Assembly (NCBI GenBank): GCA_024763135.1
Contig: JANTGD010000268.1
Coordinates: 1 to 5,404, forward strand
DNA: 5,404 nt
Direction of reading: 5' to 3'
From: Thiotrichales bacterium
GTDB taxonomy: Bacteria > Pseudomonadota > Gammaproteobacteria > UWMA-0217
In this document: positions 5,049 through 5,404 of the stretch, in pieces
Layout: every line of letters starts with the position of its first letter
How positions within the stretch are numbered: the stretch's first letter is position 1
Program-made: the position numbers and the translations under genes
The notes under the pieces: generated by a model
Told to the model about the DNA's origin: nothing
What the model saw: the letters and a program-made list of their open reading frames with translations, nothing else
Databases searched by the model: none

Positions 5049-5404
5049 CGAAAAAAAAATGGATTTGACTACCCGAGTTGGAGGTGGTGCCCATTGCGCC
5101 ACTGCTTGAGTCCCATCCATCATTATTTTTCGCCTTTTGTCGTTTGGTTCAGGGAGCGCGATCACATTTATTTTGTGTCGTTCGGTAGGGGCTGGCGGAA
5201 TTGCGAATCAGAACCGGCTTTACAGCGTTTTGTGCGACTGTAGACCGCGCGGTTTGGGAGTTTTTCTTGTTTTGAGTCAAACAGTTTTTGAACGGTGGGG
5301 CAGGCTTTATCCTAAAAACCTCAGTTGGGCGCAAAAAAGACGCGTAAGATATTGGTGTGGATGGTGAATCGGAAAAACTCGTGGTCACCTTATTGGTGAT
5401 GAGA
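5049..5404. other. AT-rich end region without a credible gene
   Basis: Reading frames of up to about 80 codons exist on both strands, but their products look like translated non-coding DNA and none has a good ribosome binding site or a recognisable domain. AGTTTTTGAACGG near 5283 loosely resembles the repeat arm at 5033-5048. No promoter or terminator could be supported. Confidence 0.45.

Noticed and set aside
5149..5388. 79-codon minus-strand frame, open to the window edge
   Set aside because: Its composition (many Ser, Thr, Pro, Asn) fits translated AT-rich non-coding DNA. It shows no domain, and its GTG start is poorly supported.

Overview
The window looks like chromosomal DNA from a gammaproteobacterium of moderate GC content. 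This rests on three things: the style of the C-terminal TPR domain in the large minus-strand protein, the exported TlpA-type thioredoxin, and the FetB-type permease. None of them fixes the genus. Nothing clearly phage- or plasmid-like was seen, and no rRNA, tRNA or CRISPR array was recognised.

Layout. Positions 1-102 may be the last codons of a gene entering from the left; a good intrinsic terminator follows at 158-180. Positions 181-548 hold no convincing gene, apart from a weak minus-strand candidate at 272-496. A FetB/YbbM-family (UPF0014) permease starts with TTG at 549 behind a clear Shine-Dalgarno and ends at 1268. The 542-base gap after it contains a striking set of nested inverted repeats at 1290-1475. 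The outer arms include TTAA at both ends, and there are at least three further levels of pairing inside.

From 1811 a two-gene plus-strand unit encodes an exported protein of unknown family with two cysteines in its mature part, then an exported TlpA/ResA-type thioredoxin with a CPPC active site. The two reading frames overlap or nearly touch. Converging on them, with a 7-base overlap of the 3' ends, is a long minus-strand gene. It encodes a membrane protein with an ExeA-like AAA ATPase domain, an FHA domain, one membrane helix, a proline-rich linker and a periplasmic TPR-like domain. The last 500 bases or so hold no credible gene; they contain a weak minus-strand terminator-like hairpin and a possible repeat arm.

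How the parts may work together. The exported cysteine protein and the thioredoxin plausibly form a periplasmic redox pair. The ATPase-FHA-TPR protein could link phosphothreonine recognition and ATP state in the cytoplasm to protein contacts in the periplasm. A functional link between it and the redox pair is only inferred from position. A pair of 16-base inverted repeats (1692-1707 and 5033-5048, 14 of 16 matching) brackets exactly these three genes and resembles known IS ends. No transposase lies between them and chance cannot be excluded.
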